From Bacteroidales bacterium (GTDB lineage Bacteria > Bacteroidota > Bacteroidia > Bacteroidales > UBA932), in the NCBI GenBank assembly GCA_017427385.1, contig JAFRSW010000021.1:62001-126000 (forward strand): a stretch of DNA of 64,000 nt. The letters are read 5' to 3'. The translations under genes were made by a program, and so were the position numbers. The notes under the pieces were generated by a model. The model ran no database searches. It worked only from the letters and a program-made list of their open reading frames with translations, and had not been told where the DNA came from. This document shows, in pieces, positions 26,868-35,479 of this stretch. How positions within the stretch are numbered: the first letter of the stretch is position 1; the number at the start of each line of letters is the position of its first letter.

Positions 26868-26920
26868 TCCGGGTGCCAGACAAACGAAACAAAAACAAAC
26901 AAATTAATTATTTAAGCATT

Positions 26921-28396
26921 ATGAAAAAATTAGTTCTCTTCGCTGCCGTTGCAGCTCTCGTCCTTGCCTCTTGCGCAAAGACTGAAACCTATGTTAAGGC
27001 TACCTTTGATGATGCCGTTACCTTCGGCGCCTACAGTGGCCGTACTATCACCAAGGGCGGTGCTACCGTCGACATGAATCTTGACAGCCTCAAGATGCAT
27101 GGCTTCGGCGTGTTCGCAACCTATACCGAACTCAAAAACTTTGAGGATCTCGATCAGGACAAAGGAGCAGACAACAACTTCATGTCCAACCAGAAGGTTG
27201 CTTGGGATTTTACAACCAACGAGTGGACCTACAGCCCTATAAAGTACTGGCCTAACCCTACCAATGGCCAGAAGGCAGACGATCAGAAGGTCAGCTTCTT
27301 CGCCTATGCCCCTTATACGGATTCTACCAGTGTTGATACTTCTTATGGTATCACTGGATTCAGCACCGCAGTTGCAGTGGATGATTCTACCGCTACTCCT
27401 CTTGTTAAGCACGTCCACAACTTTGTCCATTACACATTTGCTGCTAACAAGCCCAACGTGGATCTTATGTGGGGTTACAAGGCAAAGAGTACTACGACTA
27501 ATCCTGCCACCTATACCATCAACAACAACCTCACTCGTGAGACCGACGTTATCCACTTCACCTTCCAGCACCTCCTTTCCAAACTTGGTGGTTCCCAGGA
27601 TGGCGATGTAACAAATCCTGATTCTACCGGTTATGTTGCAAACGGCCTCATCATCAAGGCTGCCCCTGTTTCTTCGGATCCTACCGCGGCATATGGCAAC
27701 GTAACTACCGGAGATTTCGGTGGTGCAACTGGTACCAAGATCACTGTCTCCAAGATTGTTGTAGCAAGCGCTCCTGAAAGGGATGCTCTTAAAGACACTG
27801 TCGTTACCGATTCCAAAGGAAATCCTATTGTGTATGCAACTGGCAACCAGACTGGTAAGCTCGACCTTTACACTGGCGAGTTTAAGCTTGATGCAGATGC
27901 AGAGCCTGTTCAGTTCATTCAGACTCTTTCCGCTTCCGACGACTCCATAGCCGCCGGTAAGGCAGACAGCCGTCTCGCCGACAGAATTGCCGAGCCTGCA
28001 AGCTTCACAGCATTCGGAGATCTGCCCGTTGGTGTAACCAAGACTGCTGTGAACGTCTACAAATCCGAGAGCAGCCCTGTCATCCTCGTTCCTGGTACCT
28101 GCCCTGTGGTTGATGTCACCATCACCTACATTGTGCGCACTTACGATGAGAAACTCCCCGACAGCTACACCGATGTCCCTCAGACCGTATTTGGCCGTGT
28201 CAAGTTCCCTGAAATCGAAAAGAACAAGAAGTACAATCTTCTCATGATCCTTGGCCTGAACAATGTCAAGCTCGAGGCTACCGTTGAAGAATGGAGCAAG
28301 GGAACCACATGGAACGACGCCAATAATAACGGTAAGGTCGATGCTGGTGAGCTTAACGGAAATGACCAGGAAGTATATCTTCCGGAAAATGTCTAG
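26921..28396 (+). CDS. Fimbrillin family lipoprotein 3
   Basis: 491 residues from the ATG at 26921, chosen over an in-frame ATG at 26873 because it lies in the AGCATTATGAAAAA context of its paralogues and starts the signal peptide directly. Lipobox VLASC (Cys18); TKG at 44-46; GFGVFATY, WTYSPIKYWPN, VSFFAYAPY, FTFQHLLSKLGG; closing VEEWSKGTTWNDANNNGK, which includes a DxNxNGK-like insertion resembling a calcium loop. Followed by stem-loop 3. Confidence 0.8.
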   Translation: MKKLVLFAAVAALVLASCAKTETYVKATFDDAVTFGAYSGRTITKGGATVDMNLDSLKMHGFGVFATYTELKNFEDLDQDKGADNNFMSNQKVAWDFTTNEWTYSPIKYWPNPTNGQKADDQKVSFFAYAPYTDSTSVDTSYGITGFSTAVAVDDSTATPLVKHVHNFVHYTFAANKPNVDLMWGYKAKSTTTNPATYTINNNLTRETDVIHFTFQHLLSKLGGSQDGDVTNPDSTGYVANGLIIKAAPVSSDPTAAYGNVTTGDFGGATGTKITVSKIVVASAPERDALKDTVVTDSKGNPIVYATGNQTGKLDLYTGEFKLDADAEPVQFIQTLSASDDSIAAGKADSRLADRIAEPASFTAFGDLPVGVTKTAVNVYKSESSPVILVPGTCPVVDVTITYIVRTYDEKLPDSYTDVPQTVFGRVKFPEIEKNKKYNLLMILGLNNVKLEATVEEWSKGTTWNDANNNGKVDAGELNGNDQEVYLPENV

Positions 28397-28430
28397 AATA
28401 ATCTTTAATTTTCAATAATGCTTTTGCCTT

Positions 28431-28450
28431 CCCGGGCCTGATCGCCCGGG
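28431..28450 (+). other. Intercistronic stem-loop 3
   Basis: Perfect 7-bp stem CCCGGGC/GCCCGGG with loop CTGATC, followed by four further G and TCCCAAAA. It is the last such hairpin; downstream pilin genes are nearly abutting. Confidence 0.78.
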
Positions 28451-28472
28451 GGGGTCCCAAAAACAAACGACC

Positions 28473-29645
28473 ATGTTTAAAACGGCGAAATACTTTCTGG
28501 GCATCCTCACTCTATGTGGGGCTGTGGCGAGCTGCGTCAAGGTAAACACGGAGGAACCTGAGCGTGAGCCGGTTCCGGTAACGTTCTCTACCTACGGGCA
28601 GCGGGCTGTCGGCACAAAGGCTGACGCCTCCTTCGTCGCACCAGGAGCCGATTTCGCCACGGGCGCTGTCATTGGAGTTTATGGCTTCTACCACGAGGAT
28701 TGCACATGGGCGGCAGATTCCACTGCCGGTGCAAACATCCCGGACTTCATGTATCACACCGCCGTCACCAAGCAGAGCGACGGCAGCTGGACATACAGCC
28801 CTGTGAAATACTGGCCTAACGAGTTCGGCGCCGGGGCGACCAGCGATGATGTTGACAGGCTTTCCTTCTGGGGATACTATCCTCGCAACGCCGCCGGCCT
28901 GAACCTCTACAAACCCGGCACAACCACAGCCTACGACAACAATACTTCCGGCCTGCCTAAGGCCCACTTCGTGGTGAACAGCAACATCGCGAACCAGGTA
29001 GACCTGATGTTTACCGAACCCCTGCGGGATCTCTACAAGACACAGGAGCACACCGTGGGCACGGAAACGCACAGGTACGGCACAGCTACCAACGGCGAGG
29101 TCACTCTCGTGTTCCGTCACGCCCTCAGCCTGGTGCAGTTCAATATCCGCAGCTCCGGTGCATCCCTCCCTGCAGGCGCAGAGATCGTTATCAAGAGCCT
29201 GACGCTCACGAACATCAAGACCACCGGAACCTGCGAAAAACCCTATGCATCCTTCGCTACCGAGGCTCAAGCCCAGACCTACTGGACTACGTCGGCAACC
29301 CCGACTGTCACCATGACCGTTCCCACGGGCACCGCCGGCGCCGCCGGATCCATGCTGGTGCTGATGCCCCAGACTCTGGAAGAGGAAGGAAGTACCCATC
29401 ATTCGGTGGTAAAGCTGGATATGGTTTACGATATCCGCTTCCCCGCCGCTCACGATCCAACCACTTTTATCTCGTATGCCGACAACACGGCCGAGAAGTA
29501 TCTCTGGTCGGACACCGGAACCGTGTATGGTGTAAAGCGCTGGCTGCCGGGACGCAAATATGTGTATAACATCGATGCCGGACTGGAAAAGATTGAGTTC
29601 AGCGAGGTGACCGAGGCATCCTGGACAACAGAATGGACTGAATAA
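28473..29645 (+). CDS. Fimbrillin family lipoprotein 4
   Basis: 390 residues. Lipobox AVASC (Cys21); TKA at 48-50; WTYSPVKYWPN, LSFWGYYPR, LVFRHALSLVQFNI. It ends EASWTTEWTE without the hydrophobic closing strand seen in fimbrillins 1-3, so it could be a minor or capping subunit. It starts 23 bp after stem-loop 3 and is followed after 9 bp by fimbrillin 5. Confidence 0.78.
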   Translation: MFKTAKYFLGILTLCGAVASCVKVNTEEPEREPVPVTFSTYGQRAVGTKADASFVAPGADFATGAVIGVYGFYHEDCTWAADSTAGANIPDFMYHTAVTKQSDGSWTYSPVKYWPNEFGAGATSDDVDRLSFWGYYPRNAAGLNLYKPGTTTAYDNNTSGLPKAHFVVNSNIANQVDLMFTEPLRDLYKTQEHTVGTETHRYGTATNGEVTLVFRHALSLVQFNIRSSGASLPAGAEIVIKSLTLTNIKTTGTCEKPYASFATEAQAQTYWTTSATPTVTMTVPTGTAGAAGSMLVLMPQTLEEEGSTHHSVVKLDMVYDIRFPAAHDPTTFISYADNTAEKYLWSDTGTVYGVKRWLPGRKYVYNIDAGLEKIEFSEVTEASWTTEWTE

Positions 29646-29654
29646 GAAGAAGTT

Positions 29655-30890
29655 ATGAAGAAGATACCATACATAATTGCGATTGCCATTGCACTCGTAT
29701 CCTGCTCGAAGAACGTAATCCTCGAGGGGCCCGCCGAGCGCATAGGCTTCGACACCTATGCCATGCGTACTGCGGGTACCAAGGCTGGTGACAGCTACGT
29801 TGGAGGCAATGGGAATGCTGCCACCAACATCCCCGTGGGCGGCAAGTTTGGTGTCTTCGCATACTTCCATCCCGGAGACGCGAATTCGAATGTGACGGGC
29901 AAGTGGAACAACAGCAACGTGAACAGCAACTATTCCAACATGCTGTTGAACGAGCCTGTGACGCGTGTAGAACCCAGCACGGGAACATATGCATATACAT
30001 ATTCTTCCACTCGTTACTGGCCGAGGAATGCCACAGACCGCATCTCCTTCTTTGCATACTATCCTTATGCGGCGAATGCCTTTATAGTGGATGAGAATGC
30101 GGCAAGCGACGGCACCGGCATCACCCTGCAGGATCCGGAAGACAATACCTTAGGTTACTCCAATAATCCGGTAGGATTCCCCAAGTTCAGGTTCGTGGTG
30201 AATCCGGATGCCTCCAAGCAGGTGGACTTCATGATCTCGGATATGTGCATGAACCAGAGTAAGAAGGCAAATGTGACCACAGGCCCCGACGACGACGTGC
30301 AGTTCACCTTCCACCACATGCTCAGCCAGATCCGCATCAAGGCCGTTAACTTCTCGGTGGAAAACAGTGACGTGACCATATCCGATGTCGATTTCCGCTT
30401 CATTGGCGTGCCAGTCAGCGGAATTGTCACCACTTCCATAGAGCCTTCAGCACTGAATGCCAACGGCGAGCCTCTGGATGCCAACGGCAAGGCGGCCATG
30501 CGCTTCAGCTGGGGTAGTTTCAACACCAGCAATTCCAGCTTCTCTACGACTGTGTATAAAGATGATGGCACCCCTGCGGAAAAGCAGGCCGCAATCATGC
30601 TGATGATTCCGCATACCTTCTCCGAAGACCCTGGCAAGGATATTGCAGAGGTTACTTTCAAAGTGACCCGGGCAGCTAATGCTGCCGGGGAGCATTATGA
30701 GTACACCGGGCACCTGTCCACTTCGCTCGCTATCGGCGGGCTGACCGGATGGGAGCGGAATAAGATATATAACTATTCCATCACTGTCACGTTGAACTCC
30801 ATCGAGTTCGATGCAGAAGTGGAAGACTGGCCGGAGGCAAGTACCGACGTTACTACCATCAAGGTTAACCTTGAAAACGATAATGATTAA
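29655..30890 (+). CDS. Fimbrillin family lipoprotein 5
   Basis: 411 residues. Lipobox ALVSC (Cys17); TKA at 42-44; FGVFAYF, STRYWPRNATDRISFFAYYPY, FTFHHMLSQIRIK, closing VEDWPEASTDV. It departs from the WTYSP.KYWPN consensus, so it is more distant than fimbrillins 1-4. Its last 8 bases overlap the next gene, showing translational coupling. Confidence 0.78.
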   Translation: MKKIPYIIAIAIALVSCSKNVILEGPAERIGFDTYAMRTAGTKAGDSYVGGNGNAATNIPVGGKFGVFAYFHPGDANSNVTGKWNNSNVNSNYSNMLLNEPVTRVEPSTGTYAYTYSSTRYWPRNATDRISFFAYYPYAANAFIVDENAASDGTGITLQDPEDNTLGYSNNPVGFPKFRFVVNPDASKQVDFMISDMCMNQSKKANVTTGPDDDVQFTFHHMLSQIRIKAVNFSVENSDVTISDVDFRFIGVPVSGIVTTSIEPSALNANGEPLDANGKAAMRFSWGSFNTSNSSFSTTVYKDDGTPAEKQAAIMLMIPHTFSEDPGKDIAEVTFKVTRAANAAGEHYEYTGHLSTSLAIGGLTGWERNKIYNYSITVTLNSIEFDAEVEDWPEASTDVTTIKVNLENDND

Positions 30891-32895
30891 AAAGACTAAC
30901 ATCCTGGTTGTTCTCTCGCTGTTCGTGGCCTTTGCGGGTTGCACGAAACCGGAGAGATTCCCCCAGACCTACGAAGGTTCGGGCAACCAGCAGATACGGT
31001 TCAGCGCCGAGGCGCATTGGACAAAGGCCGATGTAACCCTTAACGATCTCAAGGCTGACGACAATGGCTGGGGCGTGTTTGCATACTACACCGGCACAGA
31101 TGACTATTCCAAGCCGGAAGATGCGCAGGGCGTCATTTTCAACAAGCGCCGAGTTAAGTGGGCCACATCCGGCGAGAATATGAACAGCTGGGACTACTCC
31201 ATCGACGCCGCTCATAAGAAGGAGTACTGGCCTATGGATCCCGCCGAGAAGGTTACTTTCTTCGCCTTTGCTCCCTGGAAGGAGTTTAATAGCGCCGTCA
31301 GTGTTGATAACGAGGGGCCTTATGTGACATACACAGCTTCTACGAACCTTGCCCAGCAGAAAGATCTGCTCTGGGGTACCAATACTTCAGGTCTGCCGCA
31401 CCGCAATGTGAACATGGCCACGTATCCGGATTCCATAGTGGATATGCACTTCCGCCATGCGCCTGCTAAGATTCATTTTACGATTAACGGAGCATCACTT
31501 GATGATGAAACCGCGGCTCCTACTCCTCAAGGGAATGCTACAACTAACACTACTTATAGCAGCAATAACGACATCAATAAAACTCAGGAAGCTACAGGAA
31601 GTACTTATAACTATTATACATTATATTGGGCATACAGAGTCAAAACTGTGACAACGACTCAAACATACAGACAACTGATTTCCGGATTCAAAATACTGAT
31701 CAACAGTGTCGAGATGAAGAATTTTATCAAGGATGGTGTCCTTCATCTGAATAATCCGGATTCCTACGTTCCTTATTGGACGAATGAGGCCAGTCAGGCG
31801 GAAGATTTCCTCACATATAACTTTACTGCTTCGGATATTGTTACTGCCGTTGCCAATCCAGGCAACCAAACAACGCTTTCCAATGGTTGGGGAACAACAT
31901 ATTTAGGGGTGAATTCCGATCCCAAGGAGCTTTTACCAGCCCCTAATAACTATATTTACATGATTCCCAAAGAGGCGGATGACCTTGTCGGGGATGAATC
32001 GAATAATATTAAGATTTCCGTGCGATACCACGTGATTGGTCTTACCAAAACAGTACAGTTTACCAGAACGACAACAACGGTTTCGTACCAAAGGGTTCCT
32101 TATTATAGGAGTGGTAATAGCTATTACTATAAAAGGACTAATGGTAATTATACCACCGATCTAACTCGCACTCTTGATTGGGCAGATGTGAACAACAATG
32201 CCAATTATCCTGTCAATACATCCTATACCGATGGCACTTCAACCAATGTCGGCAATCCGGAATGGAACTACTCGCAGGATAATGACGGAGACGGATTCCT
32301 GGCCGTAGGCCCCATCGCTTCCGACATCCTTGGTGGCCGCGATTACACCATCAACCTCTATCTGGACGGACGCGAACTCAAACTTCAGGTTATCCCTCAG
32401 CCCTGGGATCTGCAGGAAACCACTTACGACTACAACTCGTTCATCAATCCCGTGCAGCAGTCGCTTACATACGATTCCGACTTCGTGTACGAAGTGATTG
32501 GAAGCAACGTTTACATCAACAACCGCATGGGCAAGTTCTACTTCAAGCTTGGCAGCGGAATGTATCTCTATTGGCAGGCGTCCCTCATCGGCGATGACGC
32601 CTTTGCCTTCACCGACGAAAACGGCGAATACCTGCTGGACGACAACGGCGATTATCGGACCACCGTTCGTGGCGACATAGGAGAAAACATGAACTATATC
32701 TATGTCAAAGCTATCAACACTTCATCCCATGTAACAAGCAAAGCCAAACTTCGTATCTATCTGTTCAATTCCGAGAACCGGGCCACAGTGGCTTTGCCGC
32801 AGGATAACTGGCCATTCGTGAGTTCTAGCTACATCAACGGGCAGGGGCAGCAAGTGCGGGTGATGGAGTGGAATGTGGTGCAAACAGCAAACTAG
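30883..32895 (+). CDS. Large fimbrillin-like lipoprotein 6
   Basis: 670 residues, about 1.6 times the other pilins. Lipobox VAFAGC (Cys20); TKA at 47-49; GWGVFAYY, KEYWPM, VTFFAFAPW, MHFRHAPAKIHFTI. The fimbrillin body is interrupted by a Tyr/Thr/Asn-rich, AT-rich stretch (about residues 207-456) and followed by a beta-rich C-terminal domain from about 500. The extra domain suggests an accessory or near-tip subunit. The ATG at 30883 overlaps the fimbrillin 5 stop; an in-frame ATG at 30811 inside that gene is rejected. Confidence 0.75.
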   Translation: MIKKTNILVVLSLFVAFAGCTKPERFPQTYEGSGNQQIRFSAEAHWTKADVTLNDLKADDNGWGVFAYYTGTDDYSKPEDAQGVIFNKRRVKWATSGENMNSWDYSIDAAHKKEYWPMDPAEKVTFFAFAPWKEFNSAVSVDNEGPYVTYTASTNLAQQKDLLWGTNTSGLPHRNVNMATYPDSIVDMHFRHAPAKIHFTINGASLDDETAAPTPQGNATTNTTYSSNNDINKTQEATGSTYNYYTLYWAYRVKTVTTTQTYRQLISGFKILINSVEMKNFIKDGVLHLNNPDSYVPYWTNEASQAEDFLTYNFTASDIVTAVANPGNQTTLSNGWGTTYLGVNSDPKELLPAPNNYIYMIPKEADDLVGDESNNIKISVRYHVIGLTKTVQFTRTTTTVSYQRVPYYRSGNSYYYKRTNGNYTTDLTRTLDWADVNNNANYPVNTSYTDGTSTNVGNPEWNYSQDNDGDGFLAVGPIASDILGGRDYTINLYLDGRELKLQVIPQPWDLQETTYDYNSFINPVQQSLTYDSDFVYEVIGSNVYINNRMGKFYFKLGSGMYLYWQASLIGDDAFAFTDENGEYLLDDNGDYRTTVRGDIGENMNYIYVKAINTSSHVTSKAKLRIYLFNSENRATVALPQDNWPFVSSSYINGQGQQVRVMEWNVVQTAN

Positions 32896-32896
32896 T

Positions 32897-35479
32897 ATGG
32901 AAATGAGAAAGTTACACAACATAGTATTGCTTCTTGCAACGACGCTTATCCTGTTCGCAATTTCGTGCGAACGCGAGGATCTGCGTCCCCGCATACAAAC
33001 TTCGATACCGGGCTTCGAGAATGTTGAGGCAGAAGATAATTGTATAATACTCAGGCTCGATCCCTCCTTTGTGAGGCCCAAGACCAAGGCCAGTGCCACT
33101 GAGCGTGGCCTGGACTCGTTGAACGAGAATCGCATCAATTCTATAGACTGCTTCTTCTACAGGACCGGAGAGACCGATTCCGCGCCTATCTTCAAGGCAA
33201 TAGGCCGTACAGTTGAAGACGAAGCCGCTATCGACTCTACTGAATGCTACGTCAAGGTATACTATAACGATGAGATCGCGGAAGTGCTGTTTGGAAGCAC
33301 GAGCAGTGGAACCTGTGAAGCGTTCGTTATCGCCAATGCTGCTATCAATTACGATCCGAACCATTGCACCGTGAATGACCTTCGTCAATCGGTGCTGGAA
33401 TACGACTTCTCCCAGCAGGAAATCCAGCCGTATTTTACCATGTGTTCGCAGGAAACCGCCCAGGTGACGCTGTACAGTGTAATGGGAAATGTGAACGGGC
33501 AGCAGAAACTGATCTCCACGGCGGCAGGCCGTGTGCCACTCTATCGCTGTGCGTCCAAGATTCAGCTCTATCTTAAGTTGCCAGAAACTTTTTGCGATGG
33601 CATAGATCCTTGTGTATATGCCCCCTGTCCGGAACAATTGGGTGGAATTAAGGTACAATTGAAGAGTGGAAGCAAAAAAACCTACGCGGATGCAGAGTAC
33701 TCACTTGCTGACGCAGACTATATAACCTACTCCGACCGTACGATGTATAAAGTAAGAGATATAGCGCTGGTGGCAGGCAAGGAGGAGTATAATTATGGTC
33801 ACAGACCTTTCTATTCCTATCCTATGAAATGGACGGATCTGGACGATCATGCGGCCAACTTCATTTTCTCCATTCCATGGAAAATGGTGAAAGATGCCAA
33901 TGGAGACGACGTTGTGGACGGCCCTGCCGAAAGGCGCTACTATAAACTCAGTTCAAACGTGATTGGCCGTAAGTTCGAGGCCAACGGCTTTTACCGTACC
34001 TTTGTATATATACAGAGCCGTGGTGATGAAGAGCTCGATAAAGCCGAAGAAATCGACCAGTGCAACTACATAATCACCGATTGGGTGCACGAAGGTATTG
34101 CTACCGGTTCGGGTTCCGAATCCATCTCCGGAAACTTCATCCGCTACAACTTCCTGGTTGTGGAACCGGATGAGGTGACGCTGAACAACCAGGCGACATA
34201 TACTTTCAAGTTCAAGTCTAGCTCGGATTTTGAAGATTATAAGGTAATTATCGACAGTGTATGTTTTTATAAATACACCACAGGTGTCGGAGTGCGTCAG
34301 CAGCGTACTGTAAATGATTCCCAGACAACGGTAGCACAGCGGACCAGCGGAAATGCAGCCTTCATCGACAAGAATGAGTATTCAGTTACCTACAATTACA
34401 GTAAGGGCGAGATTTATTTTACCCATGAGTTGGATGAGGTTTATGAGCAGAGGGATATCTATCTCACTGTGACTAACGAAGACGAAATTAGCCAAAGGGT
34501 TAAAATACATCAAAAGCCGGCAATTATGCTGGAGTTGCACTCTGCTGGAGACGTGTTTGTGAACGGGTATTTTGGTAGGGTAAAGAATGCTGGATTCAGT
34601 AGTCAGTATGCATATGTTGCCCATACCTCAACAAACTGGATGGGGCAAACAACAACAACTTATCAAAATGAGAGAACGGACTATTGGCACTGTTCAACAA
34701 ATTATACAGGCAGGCAGCAGGTTCAAAGTGGTTGGCAGACATATTACAATTATAATGTTCTTGATTCAGGATATGGTTCAGTATTGGTTACTACCGATAA
34801 CATGAACACTTCAATATCTACAAATTTCTTTACTACGGAAATTAATCTTTCAGCATTCAATTCTAGTAATCATACTTATTTGAGTAATGGCCAGAGTGTT
34901 GAGTATAGAATCGGAGATCCTCGTGTAAAAGCCAGTGCTAATACTACTGATGGAGGTTATGGCAGTGGCTGGTCTTTGAACGGCTATCTTTATTGGAATG
35001 GTTCACAGGAAAGGACGCAAGCGTGGACTAATCCTGGCGATATTCTTATTTGCAGTATGCGAGAGAAAGACCGCAGTCTCATTTCTCCGCGATTCCTCAT
35101 TTCGTCAGCATTGAATGCAAATACAGGTCTTACCTGGGAACAAGTAGTGAAACGTGGTGCCACTTATCAAGAGGCTGGTTATCCCGCAGGAAGATGGAGA
35201 CTGCCTTCAGAGGCGGAGATTGCCTTCATTGTGGCGAGGCAGCGTGATGGTGTAATCCCAAATCTTTATGCTACCAATACATTCTATTGGGCAGGGAGTG
35301 GAAGATTGGTTTACGTTCCTGCAGATGCAAATGCCTCCATTTCGTTCTATACTACGACAGAAGCTGCATCTCAAACTTCAGACACAACTTTTTCCTGCCG
35401 TTTCGTCTACGACCTCTGGTACTGGGGAGACACGCCATCTACTTCTAACGAGTATCACGCAAACGGGCATATTAATTAA
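32897..35479 (+). CDS. DUF4906-type lipoprotein, candidate tip adhesin
   Basis: 860 residues. Lipobox ILFAISC (Cys24); TKA at 63-65. The N-terminal half resembles DUF4906 anchor/tip proteins (VPLYRCASKIQLYLKL). The C-terminal 150 residues contain WRLPSEAEIAFIVARQ, TFYWAGSG and CRFVYDLWYWGD, a pattern typical of C-type-lectin-like or FGE-like modules that end many Bacteroidales surface proteins. Bases 34200-35460 are noticeably more AT-rich than the first half. The ATG at 32897 is one base after the upstream stop. A ligand-binding tip role is inferred. Confidence 0.75.
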   Translation: MEMRKLHNIVLLLATTLILFAISCEREDLRPRIQTSIPGFENVEAEDNCIILRLDPSFVRPKTKASATERGLDSLNENRINSIDCFFYRTGETDSAPIFKAIGRTVEDEAAIDSTECYVKVYYNDEIAEVLFGSTSSGTCEAFVIANAAINYDPNHCTVNDLRQSVLEYDFSQQEIQPYFTMCSQETAQVTLYSVMGNVNGQQKLISTAAGRVPLYRCASKIQLYLKLPETFCDGIDPCVYAPCPEQLGGIKVQLKSGSKKTYADAEYSLADADYITYSDRTMYKVRDIALVAGKEEYNYGHRPFYSYPMKWTDLDDHAANFIFSIPWKMVKDANGDDVVDGPAERRYYKLSSNVIGRKFEANGFYRTFVYIQSRGDEELDKAEEIDQCNYIITDWVHEGIATGSGSESISGNFIRYNFLVVEPDEVTLNNQATYTFKFKSSSDFEDYKVIIDSVCFYKYTTGVGVRQQRTVNDSQTTVAQRTSGNAAFIDKNEYSVTYNYSKGEIYFTHELDEVYEQRDIYLTVTNEDEISQRVKIHQKPAIMLELHSAGDVFVNGYFGRVKNAGFSSQYAYVAHTSTNWMGQTTTTYQNERTDYWHCSTNYTGRQQVQSGWQTYYNYNVLDSGYGSVLVTTDNMNTSISTNFFTTEINLSAFNSSNHTYLSNGQSVEYRIGDPRVKASANTTDGGYGSGWSLNGYLYWNGSQERTQAWTNPGDILICSMREKDRSLISPRFLISSALNANTGLTWEQVVKRGATYQEAGYPAGRWRLPSEAEIAFIVARQRDGVIPNLYATNTFYWAGSGRLVYVPADANASISFYTTTEAASQTSDTTFSCRFVYDLWYWGDTPSTSNEYHANGHIN

